DNA from: Anaerolineae bacterium
GTDB taxonomy: Bacteria > Chloroflexota > Anaerolineae > Aggregatilineales > UBA2796
DNA: 5,151 nt
Reading direction: 5' to 3'
NCBI GenBank assembly: GCA_020851855.1
Contig: JADZBY010000663.1
Span: forward strand, 1-5,151
Below the pieces are notes generated by a model, which was not told the DNA's origin, made no database searches, and saw only the letters and a list, made by a program, of their open reading frames with translations. Position 1 is the stretch's first letter. Every line of letters starts with the position of its first letter. Both the position numbers and the translations under genes were made by a program. This document shows, in pieces, positions 5,063 to 5,151 of the stretch.

Positions 5063-5151
5063 ATGACGCACCTGATCCTGACGCACGAGAACGCCGACTT
5101 TGACGCGGTGGCCGCCCAGCACGCGGCGGCCTGCCTGACGCCCGGCGCGAC
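5063..5151 (+). CDS. N-terminus of a DHH-type phosphoesterase / tRNA nucleotidyltransferase-like protein (partial)
   Basis: Twenty-nine residues are visible before the window edge: MTHLILTHENADFDAVAAQ and onward. The HENADFDA segment fits the first metal-binding motif of DHH-family phosphoesterases (HxNxDxDA). The form LILTHENADFDAVAA is one I associate with the N-terminal DHH region of long bacterial tRNA nucleotidyltransferase/poly(A) polymerase-like proteins, which also carry CBS domains. Only the DHH-like start is seen; the nucleotidyltransferase part is inferred. The ATG at 5063 lies 6 nt after the dehydrogenase stop, without a strong ribosome-binding site, so translational coupling is likely. 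A second ATG at 5059 opens a different frame that lacks the motif. Confidence 0.65.
   Translation, partial: MTHLILTHENADFDAVAAQHAAACLTPGA

Overview
The window is about 5.1 kb of GC-rich bacterial chromosome. The gene content and protein style fit a Chloroflexota bacterium, probably of the Anaerolineae type. The pointers are a LysM plus lamin-tail surface protein with TPTPTP linkers and VVVTAT motifs, dispersed palindromic repeats between genes, extended -10 promoters of the TGnTAnAAT type, and an unusual isocitrate dehydrogenase-family protein beginning near GDQTGQE. The lineage is inferred from these habits, not from a marker gene. All credible genes are on the + strand.

Layout: (1) 1-142 is the C-terminal end of a membrane protein cut by the window edge. 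(2) 143-496 has no gene. It holds a compact repeat element (167-290: two perfect 20-bp palindromes around four tandem 17-bp units), a truncated second copy of its left end (303-320), a terminator-like hairpin (402-437) and an extended -10 promoter (444-452). (3) 497-1465 encodes a membrane-anchored extracytoplasmic protein with a LysM and a lamin-tail-like domain. (4) 1466-1710 holds a nested inverted-repeat element (about 1486-1610) and a 14-bp palindrome in front of the next gene. (5) 1711-2829 encodes a secreted protein of unknown function, followed by a strong intrinsic terminator (2882-2913). (6) From a promoter at 2989-2997 runs a tight gene series: a four-helix membrane protein (3042-3464), a CheY-like receiver protein (3526-4041), an isocitrate/isopropylmalate dehydrogenase-family enzyme that starts at TTG inside the receiver gene (3980-5056), and, 6 nt later, the start of a protein with a DHH-like HENADFDA motif, probably the N-terminus of a tRNA nucleotidyltransferase or DHH phosphoesterase (5063 to the edge).

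The first half looks like independent single-gene units of envelope or secreted proteins separated by repeats. The second half looks like one operon of mixed function whose members are joined by overlap or very short gaps. No mobile-element gene, CRISPR array, rRNA, tRNA or defence system was seen. The least routine items are the two repeat elements, the 62-nt receiver/dehydrogenase overlap, and the dehydrogenase, which keeps the isocitrate-site residues but has an altered N-terminal motif and lacks both usual cofactor-specificity signatures.
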